NCBI GenBank assembly: GCA_016937175.1
Contig: JAFGWL010000028.1
Coordinates: forward strand, 1-31,460
Direction: 5' to 3'
DNA length: 31,460 bases
DNA from: Candidatus Mcinerneyibacteriota bacterium
GTDB lineage: Bacteria; Macinerneyibacteriota; Macinerneyibacteria; Macinerneyibacteriales; DSCS01
Shown: positions 14,553 to 22,261 of the stretch, piece after piece
How the letters are laid out: the number at the start of each line of letters is the position of its first letter
Numbering within the stretch: position 1 is the stretch's first letter
Program-made: the position numbers and the translations under genes
Notes under the pieces: model-generated
Database searches by the model: none
Told to the model about the DNA's origin: nothing
Seen by the model: only the letters and a program-made list of their open reading frames with translations

Positions 14553-15935
14553 ATGGATATCAGAAAGATCTTTGATGATTCCGGACTTATCAACCCCGGA
14601 GATTCTCTCCTGGTCGCTCTTTCCGGCGGGAAAGACTCTGTCTTTCTTCTCCAGGCCCTTGTGAAGGTCAGCCGGGAGCTCGCTTTACAAAAGATCGGGG
14701 CCGTCCATGTGAACCATAAGCTCCGGGGAGCTGAGAGCGACGGGGATGAAGCCTTCTGCCGCAGTCTCTGTGCCTCTCTTCGAGTTCCGTTTTACTCAGA
14801 GAGGGTCAATGTCAAATACCTGGCCCTCCTGTGGAAGCTCTCTTTGGAAGAGACAGGGAGGAAAGTCCGATATGCTGTCTTAAGCCGCATTGCCGAAAGG
14901 TCAGGGTACGACAAGATCGTGACTGCCCATACGCTGGACGATCAGGCAGAGACTCTTCTCTTTCGTCTTGCCAAGGGGTGCGGCCTGGAGGGAGTGGCCG
15001 GGATACGTGAGATGAGGGGAAAGATCATCCGTCCGCTTCTTACCACAGAGACAGAGGCCATTGTCGCCTGGCTTGAAGAGAACGGGATCTCCTACAGGAC
15101 TGACCAGACGAATACCATGACCACCTTCGAACGGAATCTCATCCGGCATGAGGCTCTTCCTGTATTGAGAAAGATCAATCCCCGTTACCGGGAAGCTCTT
15201 CTTCGTTTCCGCTCCATCGCAACAGAAAGCAGCAGCCTTCTTGACGAATATACGGAAATCCTCTTGAAAGAGCGGTTTAAAGCAGAAGAATCGGGATATT
15301 TCATCGATATCAGGGGATTGTCACCGGCGGCTCTCAAGATGCTTGTCAAAAAGATCGCCCGTGATTCATTCGGGATGACTCTCTCGTGGAAAGACCTTTC
15401 TCTCATCGACGAGATGGTGAGGCGGGGTGTTTCAGGGAAAAGGCTGGCCCTATCCAGGGATTGGGTGGTGCATCTCAACTATGACAGGCTCTTTTTCAAA
15501 CCTCCTGAGGGTTTCTTCTCTCTGGATGCCTTTGAAATAAAACCGGGGCGAAACGAGATCCCTTCCTATAACCTAACCATTGAGATGAGCGTTGTCGGGG
15601 AATATCCTTACCAGGTAGGAGAGAATGAGTATCTCATCCCTGAAAGCCTCTGCCATAAAGAATCCCTCTGTGCCAGGACGAGGCGCCGGGGAGACTTTTT
15701 TATCCCTGCGGGGGGGAAACGCAAAAAGATGAAAAAGTATTTGAACGACTTGAAGATCCCCCGGGTGGCCCGGGACAACCTCATCATGATCGCCGATAAA
15801 GAGCGCATCTGGGCTATTGTAGGTATCTGCGAAGGAGAGGGCGTCAATGAGCCGGGCCGGGAGCGCTATATCCGGATCAAAGCTTTTCGGGATGAAGAGA
15901 GCCGGACGGAAACGCAAAGAACGAGAGAAAAATGA
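14553..15935 (+). CDS. tilS: tRNA(Ile)-lysidine synthase
   Basis: A 460-aa essential tRNA-modifying enzyme that ligates lysine to C34 of the CAU-anticodon isoleucine tRNA using ATP, changing its identity from Met to Ile. The PP-loop SGGKDS is at residues 24-29, followed by AVHVNHKLRG and TAHTLDDQAET. NLIRHEALPVL is the conserved segment before the middle domain. The C-terminal TilS domain is intact, with ARTRRRGDFFIP and LKIPRVARDN. The start is the ATG at 14553, two bases after the yhaM stop, with no clear ribosome-binding site; translation is probably coupled. The last four bases overlap the EamA transporter gene. Functionally related ileS lies about 9 kb away. Confidence 0.96.
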   Translation: MDIRKIFDDSGLINPGDSLLVALSGGKDSVFLLQALVKVSRELALQKIGAVHVNHKLRGAESDGDEAFCRSLCASLRVPFYSERVNVKYLALLWKLSLEETGRKVRYAVLSRIAERSGYDKIVTAHTLDDQAETLLFRLAKGCGLEGVAGIREMRGKIIRPLLTTETEAIVAWLEENGISYRTDQTNTMTTFERNLIRHEALPVLRKINPRYREALLRFRSIATESSSLLDEYTEILLKERFKAEESGYFIDIRGLSPAALKMLVKKIARDSFGMTLSWKDLSLIDEMVRRGVSGKRLALSRDWVVHLNYDRLFFKPPEGFFSLDAFEIKPGRNEIPSYNLTIEMSVVGEYPYQVGENEYLIPESLCHKESLCARTRRRGDFFIPAGGKRKKMKKYLNDLKIPRVARDNLIMIADKERIWAIVGICEGEGVNEPGRERYIRIKAFRDEESRTETQRTREK

Positions 15936-16777
15936 AACGGATGACAGGGCTTCTTTTTGTGATCACCTTTCTGTGGGGAAGTACCTTTATCTTTTCCAAA
16001 GTAGTCCTTCCCCATTTTTCTCCGGCTTTCATCCTCTTTATCCGTTTTTTCGTCTCTGCTCTTCTCTTTTTCCTGGTCTTTCATAAACAGATCAGGCTGG
16101 ATAAAAAAGTGATCCGCGCCGGGCTTTTCATCGGGCTCGCCAACGGGGCAGCCATGTTTCTTCAGCTAATAGGACTGCAGTTCACCACGGCCACCAATTC
16201 CGGTTTTATCACATCCGTCTACATCGTTTTCGTCCCCATTCTGGAATATCTGGGGTGGAAGAAAAGAATAAGCCGGACTATACCCGTAAGCATACTTCTG
16301 AGCCTGGGAGGGATCTACCTCCTCTCCACAGGGGGGGCTCTTCTCCACCTGAACAGGGGGGATATTCTCACCCTCTTCTGCGGAGCGGTCTTTGCCCTTC
16401 AGATCTATCTGATCAGCTATTACGGGCGTTTCTACGACACCTTTACCCTTGTCTTTATGCAGTTTGTAGTCACTTTTGTCATGGGGCTGGCGACTGCCCT
16501 TTTCCAGGGGGCTGTTGTCCGGGGGACAGACTATCTGCGTTGGGACGTCATCGGAGCACTGGCTGTCCTGACCCTTTTTGGAACCTTCATCCCCTTTGCC
16601 ATGCAGTTTTTTATACAAAAGAGGATCTCTCCTACAGTGGCGGGGATCATCTATCTGTCGGAACCTGTCTTTGCCACACTCCTGGCTTTTCTCATCCTGG
16701 GAGAGCGTCTTGCTACACTTCAGTGGGGAGGGATCTTTTTGATATTGGGCGGGATCCTCATATCGATCCGCCGTTGA
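15932..16777 (+). CDS. EamA/DMT-family transporter
   Basis: A 281-aa inner-membrane protein with about ten hydrophobic segments in two EamA repeats. TFLWGSTFIFSK at the N-terminus and LSEPVFATLLAFLILGERL in the second half are the classic drug/metabolite transporter signatures. Members export or import amino acids, nucleosides, sugars or other metabolites; the substrate cannot be read here. It overlaps tilS by 4 bp (ATGA), so it is the third gene of the yhaM operon. Its 3' end overlaps convergent tadA by 20 bp. Confidence 0.92.
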   Translation: MKRMTGLLFVITFLWGSTFIFSKVVLPHFSPAFILFIRFFVSALLFFLVFHKQIRLDKKVIRAGLFIGLANGAAMFLQLIGLQFTTATNSGFITSVYIVFVPILEYLGWKKRISRTIPVSILLSLGGIYLLSTGGALLHLNRGDILTLFCGAVFALQIYLISYYGRFYDTFTLVFMQFVVTFVMGLATALFQGAVVRGTDYLRWDVIGALAVLTLFGTFIPFAMQFFIQKRISPTVAGIIYLSEPVFATLLAFLILGERLATLQWGGIFLILGGILISIRR

Positions 16778-17237
16778 GAATTTTCTTTTTCCGGCGCAGA
16801 TGTTCGAAAAAACGACTGAGGAGAGCCGAGGAGGTGCCTTTGCCGAGGCCTTCTTCAAAATCAGGGATATGATTGAGCCATTGAAAATCATAGGCTCTGA
16901 CACACGTGACCAGGGCCCCGGCTTTTGGGTCAGCCGCCCCGAAATAGACTTTACGGATCCGGGCCAGCGAGATAGCGCCGGCGCACATGAGACAGGGTTC
17001 CAGGGTGACATAGAGGTCGCATTCTTCGAGCCTCCAGGATCCTCTCTTCCGGGAGGCCTCCCGGATAGCGATGATCTCTGCATGGGTAGTGGGGTCCTGG
17101 CTGGACTCTCTGAGATTATGGCCCCGGCCGATGATTTCTCCGGCATAGACCACGACGGCTCCCACAGGGACTTCTCCTTTTGCATAGGCCTTCAGAGCCT
17201 CTTTCAGGGCCTGGCGCATAAAAATATTTTGCTTCAT
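16758..17237 (-). CDS. tadA: tRNA-specific adenosine deaminase
   Basis: A 159-aa zinc deaminase that converts A34 to inosine in the tRNA(Arg) wobble position. The zinc and catalytic residues are visible in THAEIIAI (His52, Glu54) and EPCLMCAGA (Cys82, Cys85). GEVPVGAVVV and DPKAGA are TadA-typical. The start is ATG 17237: TATAAT lies only 6 nt upstream, so the message should be leaderless, and the in-frame extension to 17282 would run through the promoter. It is divergent from the radical SAM gene at 17322, which has the same promoter layout. Confidence 0.94.
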   Translation of the reverse strand: MKQNIFMRQALKEALKAYAKGEVPVGAVVVYAGEIIGRGHNLRESSQDPTTHAEIIAIREASRKRGSWRLEECDLYVTLEPCLMCAGAISLARIRKVYFGAADPKAGALVTCVRAYDFQWLNHIPDFEEGLGKGTSSALLSRFFEHLRRKKKILNGGSI

Positions 17238-17243
17238 GGAAAG

Positions 17244-17271
17244 ATTATAGAAGAAACGGGAAGGGACGCAA
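17244..17271 (-). promoter_or_regulatory. Promoter of tadA, predicted leaderless
   Basis: Minus strand: TTGCGT, 16-bp spacer, perfect TATAAT. There are 6 nt to the ATG at 17237 and no Shine-Dalgarno. Confidence 0.65.
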
Positions 17272-17286
17272 GTGAAAGACAAAAAA

Positions 17287-17315
17287 CTGGCGCTTTACGC
17301 CTTCTGTGTTAAGAT
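17287..17315 (+). promoter_or_regulatory. Promoter of the yhcC-like gene, predicted leaderless
   Basis: CTGGCG, 17-bp spacer, TAAGAT, then 6 nt to the ATG at 17322. A GAGG just before the ATG is too close (2 nt) to act as a normal ribosome-binding site. Confidence 0.45.
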
Positions 17316-17321
17316 GAGGCT

Positions 17322-18197
17322 ATGATTGCTCCGTATTTTACCTTTGCCCGGTACATCCGGGAAAATTTCAGGACCAAGGCGTTCAGGATCTCTGTAGACG
17401 GGTTTCTGGGGTGTAACGGAAAGTGTATCTATTGCGAGAACAGTTATTACCGCTCCCCCGAAGAGAGTCTTGAAGAGCAGATAATTCGGTTGAAAGAGTT
17501 TTATGAACAACGCTATAAAGTCCGCGATTTCTATCTCTATTTTCAGAAAGGGACGAATACAGCAGCTCCCGCTGAGGAGCTTAAAAGACTCTATGACAAA
17601 GGACTTTCTCTTTTCCCCTTTATCGGACTGATCATCGGGACAAGGCCTGATGCCGTTGACAAAAAGGTCATAAGCATGATAGAAAGTTATACGTCTACCT
17701 ATGACGTCTGGGTGGAGTTCGGGCTTCAATCCACTTTTAACGAGACTCTTCAAAGGGTCAGGAGGGGACATACCTATGAAGATTTTCTGGGGGCTCTGGA
17801 TCTGCTGAAAGAGACGAAGATCAAATGTACCGTCCACATGATCCTGGGCCTGCCCGGCGAGACCGGAGAGATGATGGCCGAAAGCGTGCGCCGTTTGTCC
17901 CGTCTTCCCATACAGGGGATCAAATTCCATCATCTCTATGTCCTGGACGGGACAGAACTGTCCCGTCTCTATAAAGAAGGGGAGTATACTCCTTTGGAGT
18001 ATTCCCGGTATAAGGAGATACTCATCGATTGTCTTGAAAACCTGCGAAGTGATATTGTGGTACACCGGGTCCTCGGTGAAGACAGGAGCGGTCATCTCCT
18101 GGCTCCCAGGTGGGAAGTATCCAAAGACGAGATCCTGGCAGATATAAAAAAAACTATGACTGAGTCAGGCCGTTTTCAGGGGCGGCTGTTTCCCTGA
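17322..18197 (+). CDS. Radical SAM protein, YhcC-like (TIGR01212 type)
   Basis: A 291-aa radical S-adenosylmethionine enzyme. The [4Fe-4S] cluster motif is C-x3-C-x2-C at Cys31, Cys35 and Cys38. FRISVDGF before it, then FQKGTNTAAPAEEL, IIGTRPDA, WVEFGLQS, RRGHTYEDF and GLPGETGEMM, follow the block order of the YhcC/Elp3-related family. The C-terminal LYKEGEYTPLEY also fits. The family's substrate is not established; relatives act on RNA or small molecules. The gene is divergent from tadA with back-to-back promoters, and its 3' end overlaps convergent popT by 22 bp. The start ATG 17322 has a -10 hexamer 6 nt before it and is the first possible start. Confidence 0.87.
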   Translation: MIAPYFTFARYIRENFRTKAFRISVDGFLGCNGKCIYCENSYYRSPEESLEEQIIRLKEFYEQRYKVRDFYLYFQKGTNTAAPAEELKRLYDKGLSLFPFIGLIIGTRPDAVDKKVISMIESYTSTYDVWVEFGLQSTFNETLQRVRRGHTYEDFLGALDLLKETKIKCTVHMILGLPGETGEMMAESVRRLSRLPIQGIKFHHLYVLDGTELSRLYKEGEYTPLEYSRYKEILIDCLENLRSDIVVHRVLGEDRSGHLLAPRWEVSKDEILADIKKTMTESGRFQGRLFP

Positions 18198-19078
18198 CGT
18201 CTTCTTTTCTCCAGGGCCAAAAGAAGGGCCGCGGTCATCCCTCCCAGAAGAAGAAAGATCAATGCCGTGAAAAGGCCGCTCATGCGGAGCTCAGCATGGC
18301 TCAGAACCAGGCTGGCCGGTTTCCTCAGGGCCCCGGCTATAAACCCGCTCAAAAATGCGAGAGTGATTCCGTGATACTTTGAAAGAAGAGCTTTGATCCC
18401 CTTGGATACGGTCATCAGCCCCAGGCCGATTCCGGCAAAAAGGCATAAGAGAGCCAGAAACGCCTCTGCCGGAAAAGGAAGAGGTACAGAGAAAAGAGAA
18501 AAGATATAGTCGATAAAGCTGTTGCCGTATGAGATGACAGGTTCGTAAAAACCTGTGATCAGGAGGATAAACGAGCCGCTTATACCGGGAAGCATCATAG
18601 CGCTTACGGCAAAGATCCCCGCGGGGAAAAAAGCGGCGGCTCCGGGGAGGCCGGCTTCCCTCACCGGGAGTCCGGAGACGAGGAAAGCAGCGATGGCTCC
18701 CACAGTCAGGGCGGCGAGACGTTTTCCCTTGATGGGAAAAGCCTCTTTCAGAGGCTGATGAAGAGAGAAGAGGATAAGGCCGATAAAAAAAGCATAGGTC
18801 TCCGCAGGGAACCGGGAGAGAAGGAGACTCATAACCTTGATGCCCGTGACCAGAGCTGTGAGGATGCCGGCTCCCAGAAGCAGGAGAAAATCCCGATGGG
18901 GCTGAAAGGCTTTCCTGTCAGTGAAAAGAGAGGTCAGGGCGCTGAGCCCCTCGATAAAGGGAGTATAGATCCCCGCCAGGAGCGCGATGGTCCCTCCTGA
19001 GATCCCCGGGATGATATCGGCGATCCCCATCAAGAAACCTTTGATGATAAGAGTGAAGGGAGTATTCCGGGTTGTCAT
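18176..19078 (-). CDS. popT: DUF368 / PopT-type polyprenyl-phosphate translocase
   Basis: A 300-aa inner-membrane protein with eight or more hydrophobic segments and the two diagnostic repeats of DUF368: FLMGIADIIPGISGGTIALL near the N-terminus and MLPGISGSFILLITGFYEP in the middle. Family members (PopT) recycle undecaprenyl phosphate from the outer to the inner leaflet of the cytoplasmic membrane for peptidoglycan and O-antigen synthesis. The ATG at 19078 lies 6 nt after TATACT of a near-consensus promoter, so the gene is predicted leaderless; there is no ribosome-binding site. The assignment to the family is firm; the exact lipid is inferred from the family. Confidence 0.9.
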   Translation of the reverse strand: MTTRNTPFTLIIKGFLMGIADIIPGISGGTIALLAGIYTPFIEGLSALTSLFTDRKAFQPHRDFLLLLGAGILTALVTGIKVMSLLLSRFPAETYAFFIGLILFSLHQPLKEAFPIKGKRLAALTVGAIAAFLVSGLPVREAGLPGAAAFFPAGIFAVSAMMLPGISGSFILLITGFYEPVISYGNSFIDYIFSLFSVPLPFPAEAFLALLCLFAGIGLGLMTVSKGIKALLSKYHGITLAFLSGFIAGALRKPASLVLSHAELRMSGLFTALIFLLLGGMTAALLLALEKRRRQGNSRP

Positions 19079-19084
19079 GGGATA

Positions 19085-19112
19085 AGTATAGGAGAAAAAG
19101 AGGGAAAGTCAA
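19085..19112 (-). promoter_or_regulatory. Promoter of popT, predicted leaderless
   Basis: Minus strand: TTGACT, 16-bp spacer, TATACT, with 6 nt to the start codon. It is back to back with the macrodomain gene promoter. Confidence 0.7.
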
Positions 19113-19138
19113 CAAAGGGGAGATAGAGGGAAAAAATA

Positions 19139-19167
19139 TTGAACAGAAGGGCTCTTTTTGCTAAAGT
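19139..19167 (+). promoter_or_regulatory. Promoter of the macrodomain gene
   Basis: TTGAAC, 17-bp spacer, TAAAGT. It is followed by AAGGAGG before the ATG at 19192. Confidence 0.6.
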
Positions 19168-19191
19168 ATCGGGATGTCGACAAGGAGGTGT

Positions 19192-19764
19192 ATGAAATTT
19201 TTCGTTGATGGCAAAACTATCACCTGTCTTTGCGGAGATATCGCTTTCCAACCCGACATAGAGGCCGTGGTCAACGCCGCTAATGCTTTTTTGAGAAACG
19301 GTGGAGGAGTGGCCGGAGCGCTTCACCGGGCAGCCGGCCCCGGCCTTGAAGAGGAGTCAATCCCCCTGGGGCCCATCAAACCGGGAGAGGCTGTGATCAC
19401 AGGTGCTCACCGCCTTCCCAACAGGTATGTCATCCATTGCCTGGGGCCCGTCTATGGAGTGGATAAGCCGGAACAGGGGATTCTGAGCTCCTGTTACAGA
19501 GAGGCGCTGAAGCTGGCTGAAAAGCATCGGATCCGATCCATCGCCTTCCCGGCTATCTCTACGGGTGTTTTCGGTTACCCGCCCCGGGAAGCGGCAAATG
19601 TGGCTCTGATGGCCGTTCTCTCTCTTCTTCCGGGTTTGCGTTTTGTCGGGCATATCCGGTTTGTCCTCTACCGGGAAGCTGACCTGACTCTCTACATAAA
19701 TACTTTGAAAGAGCTTCTCCCCGGACAGGGAGAGGAAGGCAAAGAAGGGGAAAAATGCACTTGA
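19192..19764 (+). CDS. Macrodomain protein, YmdB-like ADP-ribose hydrolase
   Basis: A 190-aa single macrodomain, expected to bind ADP-ribose and to hydrolyse O-acetyl-ADP-ribose or ADP-ribosyl-protein bonds. The binding-site blocks are GDIAFQPDIEAVVNAANAFL (with the catalytic-type Asn residues), NGGGVAGALHRAAGP, and PAISTGVFGYP. The start is ATG 19192, right after AAGGAGGTGT; an ATG 18 bases upstream has no ribosome-binding site and lies too close to the promoter. The last 15 residues are a charged Gly/Glu/Lys tail outside the fold. No ADP-ribosyltransferase is adjacent, so it is not an evident DarTG-like toxin-antitoxin pair. Confidence 0.93.
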   Translation: MKFFVDGKTITCLCGDIAFQPDIEAVVNAANAFLRNGGGVAGALHRAAGPGLEEESIPLGPIKPGEAVITGAHRLPNRYVIHCLGPVYGVDKPEQGILSSCYREALKLAEKHRIRSIAFPAISTGVFGYPPREAANVALMAVLSLLPGLRFVGHIRFVLYREADLTLYINTLKELLPGQGEEGKEGEKCT

Positions 19765-19788
19765 ATTTTATCTGTCTTGAATTAGAAT
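19761..19788 (+). promoter_or_regulatory. Promoter of the yggS operon
   Basis: TTGAAT, 16-bp spacer, TAGAAT. It overlaps the stop of the macrodomain gene and gives a leader of about 30 nt. Confidence 0.5.
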
Positions 19789-19826
19789 AAAGCTAGGGAA
19801 TACGAATTATCTGAAAAGGCAGGGTT

Positions 19827-20513
19827 ATGAGTATCAGAGATAATATCCTCCGCGTCCGAGAGGCTGTGGAGACAGTCAAAGCGAAAAAGGGAATTGTCCG
19901 GAAAGTGGCTCTGTGTGCCGCCACAAAGACCCGCTCCCTGGAAGAGGTCAAAGAAGCTCTCCGGGCAGGCGCGGATATGGTGGGGGAGAACCGTATCCAG
20001 GAAGCCCGGGAGAAATTCCCCTTTGTCCCTGATGCGCAACGCCATTTTATCGGACACTTGCAGAAGAATAAGATCAAATATACCTTTGACCTCTTTTCCT
20101 GCATACAGTCAGTGGACAGCATCGAACTTCTCAGGGCGCTGGATCTGGCGGCCGTGAAGCGTGACAGGGATATGGACCTCTTTATTGAGATCAATATCGC
20201 CGGAGAAGAGTCGAAGTACGGGTTTCCTCCCGGGAGGGCCGAAGAGATCATGGGCGCTGCAGCGGAATGCGAACGGGTGAGAGTAACAGGGCTCATGGCC
20301 ATGCTCCCTCTGACAGACGATGATTCCCTGCTTCACAGAAAAGCAGCCGAAGCGTACAGGCTCTATGAGCGGTTCCGGTCCTGGGACAATGGAAAGAATA
20401 TTGCTGTGGAATGGCTCTCCATGGGAATGAGCCAGGATTATCTCATTGCCGTGGAGGAAGGAAGCAACCTGATAAGGATCGGGACAGCACTATTCGGAGA
20501 GAGGGGTGTCTGA
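19827..20513 (+). CDS. yggS: PLP homeostasis protein, YggS/PLPBP family
   Basis: A 228-aa TIM-barrel protein of the alanine-racemase-like fold that binds pyridoxal 5'-phosphate and maintains B6 and amino acid homeostasis. The PLP lysine is Lys34 in LCAATKTRS. GENRIQEA, HFIGHLQKNK, SMGMSQDYLIAVEEGSN and RIGTALFG are the standard family blocks. Start ATG 19827 has a modest AGGCAGGG upstream. The stop overlaps the yggT start by one base (TGATG), the widely conserved yggS-yggT pairing. Confidence 0.95.
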   Translation: MSIRDNILRVREAVETVKAKKGIVRKVALCAATKTRSLEEVKEALRAGADMVGENRIQEAREKFPFVPDAQRHFIGHLQKNKIKYTFDLFSCIQSVDSIELLRALDLAAVKRDRDMDLFIEINIAGEESKYGFPPGRAEEIMGAAAECERVRVTGLMAMLPLTDDDSLLHRKAAEAYRLYERFRSWDNGKNIAVEWLSMGMSQDYLIAVEEGSNLIRIGTALFGERGV

Positions 20514-21370
20514 TGCATATTGTACGGTTTACATATTCTTTGAATCTGATTGTCATCCTCCTGAACACCTATATCATGTTTTTTATTATCAGGCTTTTTG
20601 TACCCTTCAGGAAACAGATCATCTTTAACCGCCTCTACAAAGTGATCTACTATGCTACGGAACCCGTCCTGCGTCTTTTCGGGCATAAGAAAGTGACAGC
20701 CCGGAAGCACGATGTGCGAGCCCTCTATGTCACCATTATCTTTGTCAGCCTCTACTCCTTTTTCTGGATCTTCGACAACCCGGACAAGACAGCTTTCGGG
20801 GGGCTTGTCTATATGGCCGCCTCTTTTGTGACCTACTTTTTCTACCTCTTCTGCTTTATCTTTATCGCCGACTTTTTCATCCTCATGCGTGGCCCTTATG
20901 CTTACGGTGAGCTGGCCAGGATCATCCATTTTGCCAGTGATACCATCATCGCCCCCTGGCGTAGGGTCTTCCCGGGACTTTCCGGAAAGAGACGGGACTA
21001 TACGCCTTTTCTGGGGATCTTCTTTGCCGTGGTCCTGAGTGCCTTTATCATGACTATTCTCAGCGGCCTGCTCGGGGATGCCGTCTCTTTTATGGAAAAT
21101 CTGGGACGGGGGCTGGAAGCCCTGGTCAACATGTTTATGTCCCTCTGGGTCATTTTGATCATCCTCAGGGCTCTCTTTTCGTGGTTTGCCGTTCCCCAGA
21201 ACAACTTTATCCTGGAGAACCTGGTCTTCCTCACAGAGCCTCTTCTTTTGCCTCTGCGGCGACTCTTTCCTCCCTATAAGATAGGACTGGATTTTACCCC
21301 TGTGGTGGCCATCGCCATGATGATCATCGTCCGGTGGGTCCTGATCCTGATCATTGATTTTATCTTTTGA
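20513..21370 (+). CDS. yggT: YggT-family membrane protein with two YGGT units
   Basis: A 285-aa inner-membrane protein with about six hydrophobic segments. The C-terminal unit, ILRALFSWFAVPQNN through LTEPLLLPLRRLFPP to LDFTPVVAIAM, is a standard YGGT repeat. A more diverged copy appears earlier as DTIIAPWRRVFPG and YTPFLGIFFAVV. Single-repeat members have about 100 residues; this one also has an N-terminal extension of about 100 residues with two or three more membrane helices. The role is unclear; relatives are linked to osmotic tolerance and cell division site organisation. The start is the ATG that overlaps the yggS stop. Confidence 0.87.
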   Translation: MHIVRFTYSLNLIVILLNTYIMFFIIRLFVPFRKQIIFNRLYKVIYYATEPVLRLFGHKKVTARKHDVRALYVTIIFVSLYSFFWIFDNPDKTAFGGLVYMAASFVTYFFYLFCFIFIADFFILMRGPYAYGELARIIHFASDTIIAPWRRVFPGLSGKRRDYTPFLGIFFAVVLSAFIMTILSGLLGDAVSFMENLGRGLEALVNMFMSLWVILIILRALFSWFAVPQNNFILENLVFLTEPLLLPLRRLFPPYKIGLDFTPVVAIAMMIIVRWVLILIIDFIF

Positions 21371-21405
21371 CATCGACAGCGAAGACCGTCATAAGGAAGG
21401 ATGTT

Positions 21406-22230
21406 ATGGAACAATACCGTAAGACAGCAGAATACCTGAAAAAAGTGGGTTTTTCAGACCCTGATGCCTGTGTCGTCCTGGGGACAGGCCTCAGCGGGCT
21501 GGCGGGATACGGAGAAAAGCTGGCTGAGATCACCTACAAGGAGATCCCGGGATTCCCTCTTTCGACCGTGGGAACTCATAAGGGGATCCTTTCCATGAAC
21601 CGGATCGGGACCCGGAATGTTCTCTTTATGCAGGGGCGCTTCCATCTCTACGAAGGGTATGAGCCTGTGGATATCGCTTTTCCCGTCCGCGTCATGCGTC
21701 TTCTGGGATGCAAGACCTATATCGTCTCCAATGCCGCCGGCGGCGTGGGACGTCATCTGGATCCCGGCGACCTCATGCTTATCACAGACCATATCAACTT
21801 TACAGGAGTCAATCCTCTGACCGGGCCCAATGATGAAAGCCTGGGCCCCCGTTTCCCTGAAATGGACAAGGCCTATGACCCTGAACTGCAGGAGCTGGCA
21901 AGGAAAGCGGCCCGTAAAGAGGGGATCTCTCTGAAAGAAGGGATCTATTTAGGATTGCGCGGGCCTTCCATGGAGACAGACGCCGAATACCGCATGGTGG
22001 GCCTTCTGGGGGGAGATGCTGTGGGGATGTCTACCGTCACAGAGGTCATCGCCGCCGTTCACTGCGGAATGCGTGTATTAGGCTTTTCTGTCATCGCCAA
22101 TAAGTTCGGCGGAGGGGGGGAGAACAGAGGCTCGTTCAAAGATGTCGTAACCACTGCTTCACAGAGCGGAGAGCTTTTAGCCCGGCTCATCACACGTGTC
22201 ATTAAAGAACTTGACAGAGAAGTGAAATAA
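21406..22230 (+). CDS. punA: Purine nucleoside phosphorylase (trimeric, PNP/MTAP family)
   Basis: A 274-aa cytosolic enzyme that splits purine (deoxy)nucleosides with phosphate to base and (deoxy)ribose-1-phosphate. The family blocks are in order: VVLGTGLSGLAG (phosphate site), GRFHLYEGYE, SNAAGGVG, GLRGPSMETDAEYR, GGDAVGMSTVTEVIAA and SVIANKFGG. The Asn in the last block corresponds to the purine-binding Asn of trimeric PNPs. The start ATG 21406 follows AAGGAAGG; an in-frame TTG at 21367 is upstream of that site and rejected. It lies 35 bp after yggT, likely in the same transcript. Together with deoC it would serve nucleoside salvage. Confidence 0.93.
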   Translation: MEQYRKTAEYLKKVGFSDPDACVVLGTGLSGLAGYGEKLAEITYKEIPGFPLSTVGTHKGILSMNRIGTRNVLFMQGRFHLYEGYEPVDIAFPVRVMRLLGCKTYIVSNAAGGVGRHLDPGDLMLITDHINFTGVNPLTGPNDESLGPRFPEMDKAYDPELQELARKAARKEGISLKEGIYLGLRGPSMETDAEYRMVGLLGGDAVGMSTVTEVIAAVHCGMRVLGFSVIANKFGGGGENRGSFKDVVTTASQSGELLARLITRVIKELDREVK

Positions 22231-22239
22231 ACGTAGTAT
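22211..22239 (+). promoter_or_regulatory. Promoter of the FlgD-Ig-like/PorV-like genes
   Basis: Perfect TTGACA, 17-bp spacer, TAGTAT. The -35 lies inside the last codons of punA. Confidence 0.5.
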
Positions 22240-22261
22240 CTGAAACCAAAGGAGGTTGATT

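Noticed and set aside
16166-17185. 339-codon minus-strand frame opposite the EamA transporter and running into tadA
   Set aside because: It is rich in Ser, Pro and Lys with no recognisable domain and overlaps two well-supported genes.
17295-18095. 266-codon minus-strand frame opposite the radical SAM gene
   Set aside because: No motif or ribosome-binding site, while the + strand frame has the intact C-x3-C-x2-C signature.
18371-18379. GTGATACTT, identical to an arm of the LuxR palindrome, inside popT
   Set aside because: A lone 9-mer inside coding sequence, expected about once by chance in either orientation every 100 kb or so; no dyad and no promoter nearby.
19192-19764. Macrodomain gene as the antitoxin of a DarTG-like system
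   Set aside because: The flanking genes are popT and yggS; no ADP-ribosyltransferase toxin is adjacent.
20438-21373. Long open frame on the minus strand (311 codons) opposite yggT
   Set aside because: The product is a charged, low-complexity sequence with no motif; the + strand frame has clear YGGT repeats, a ribosome-binding context and operon position. It is a shadow of yggT.
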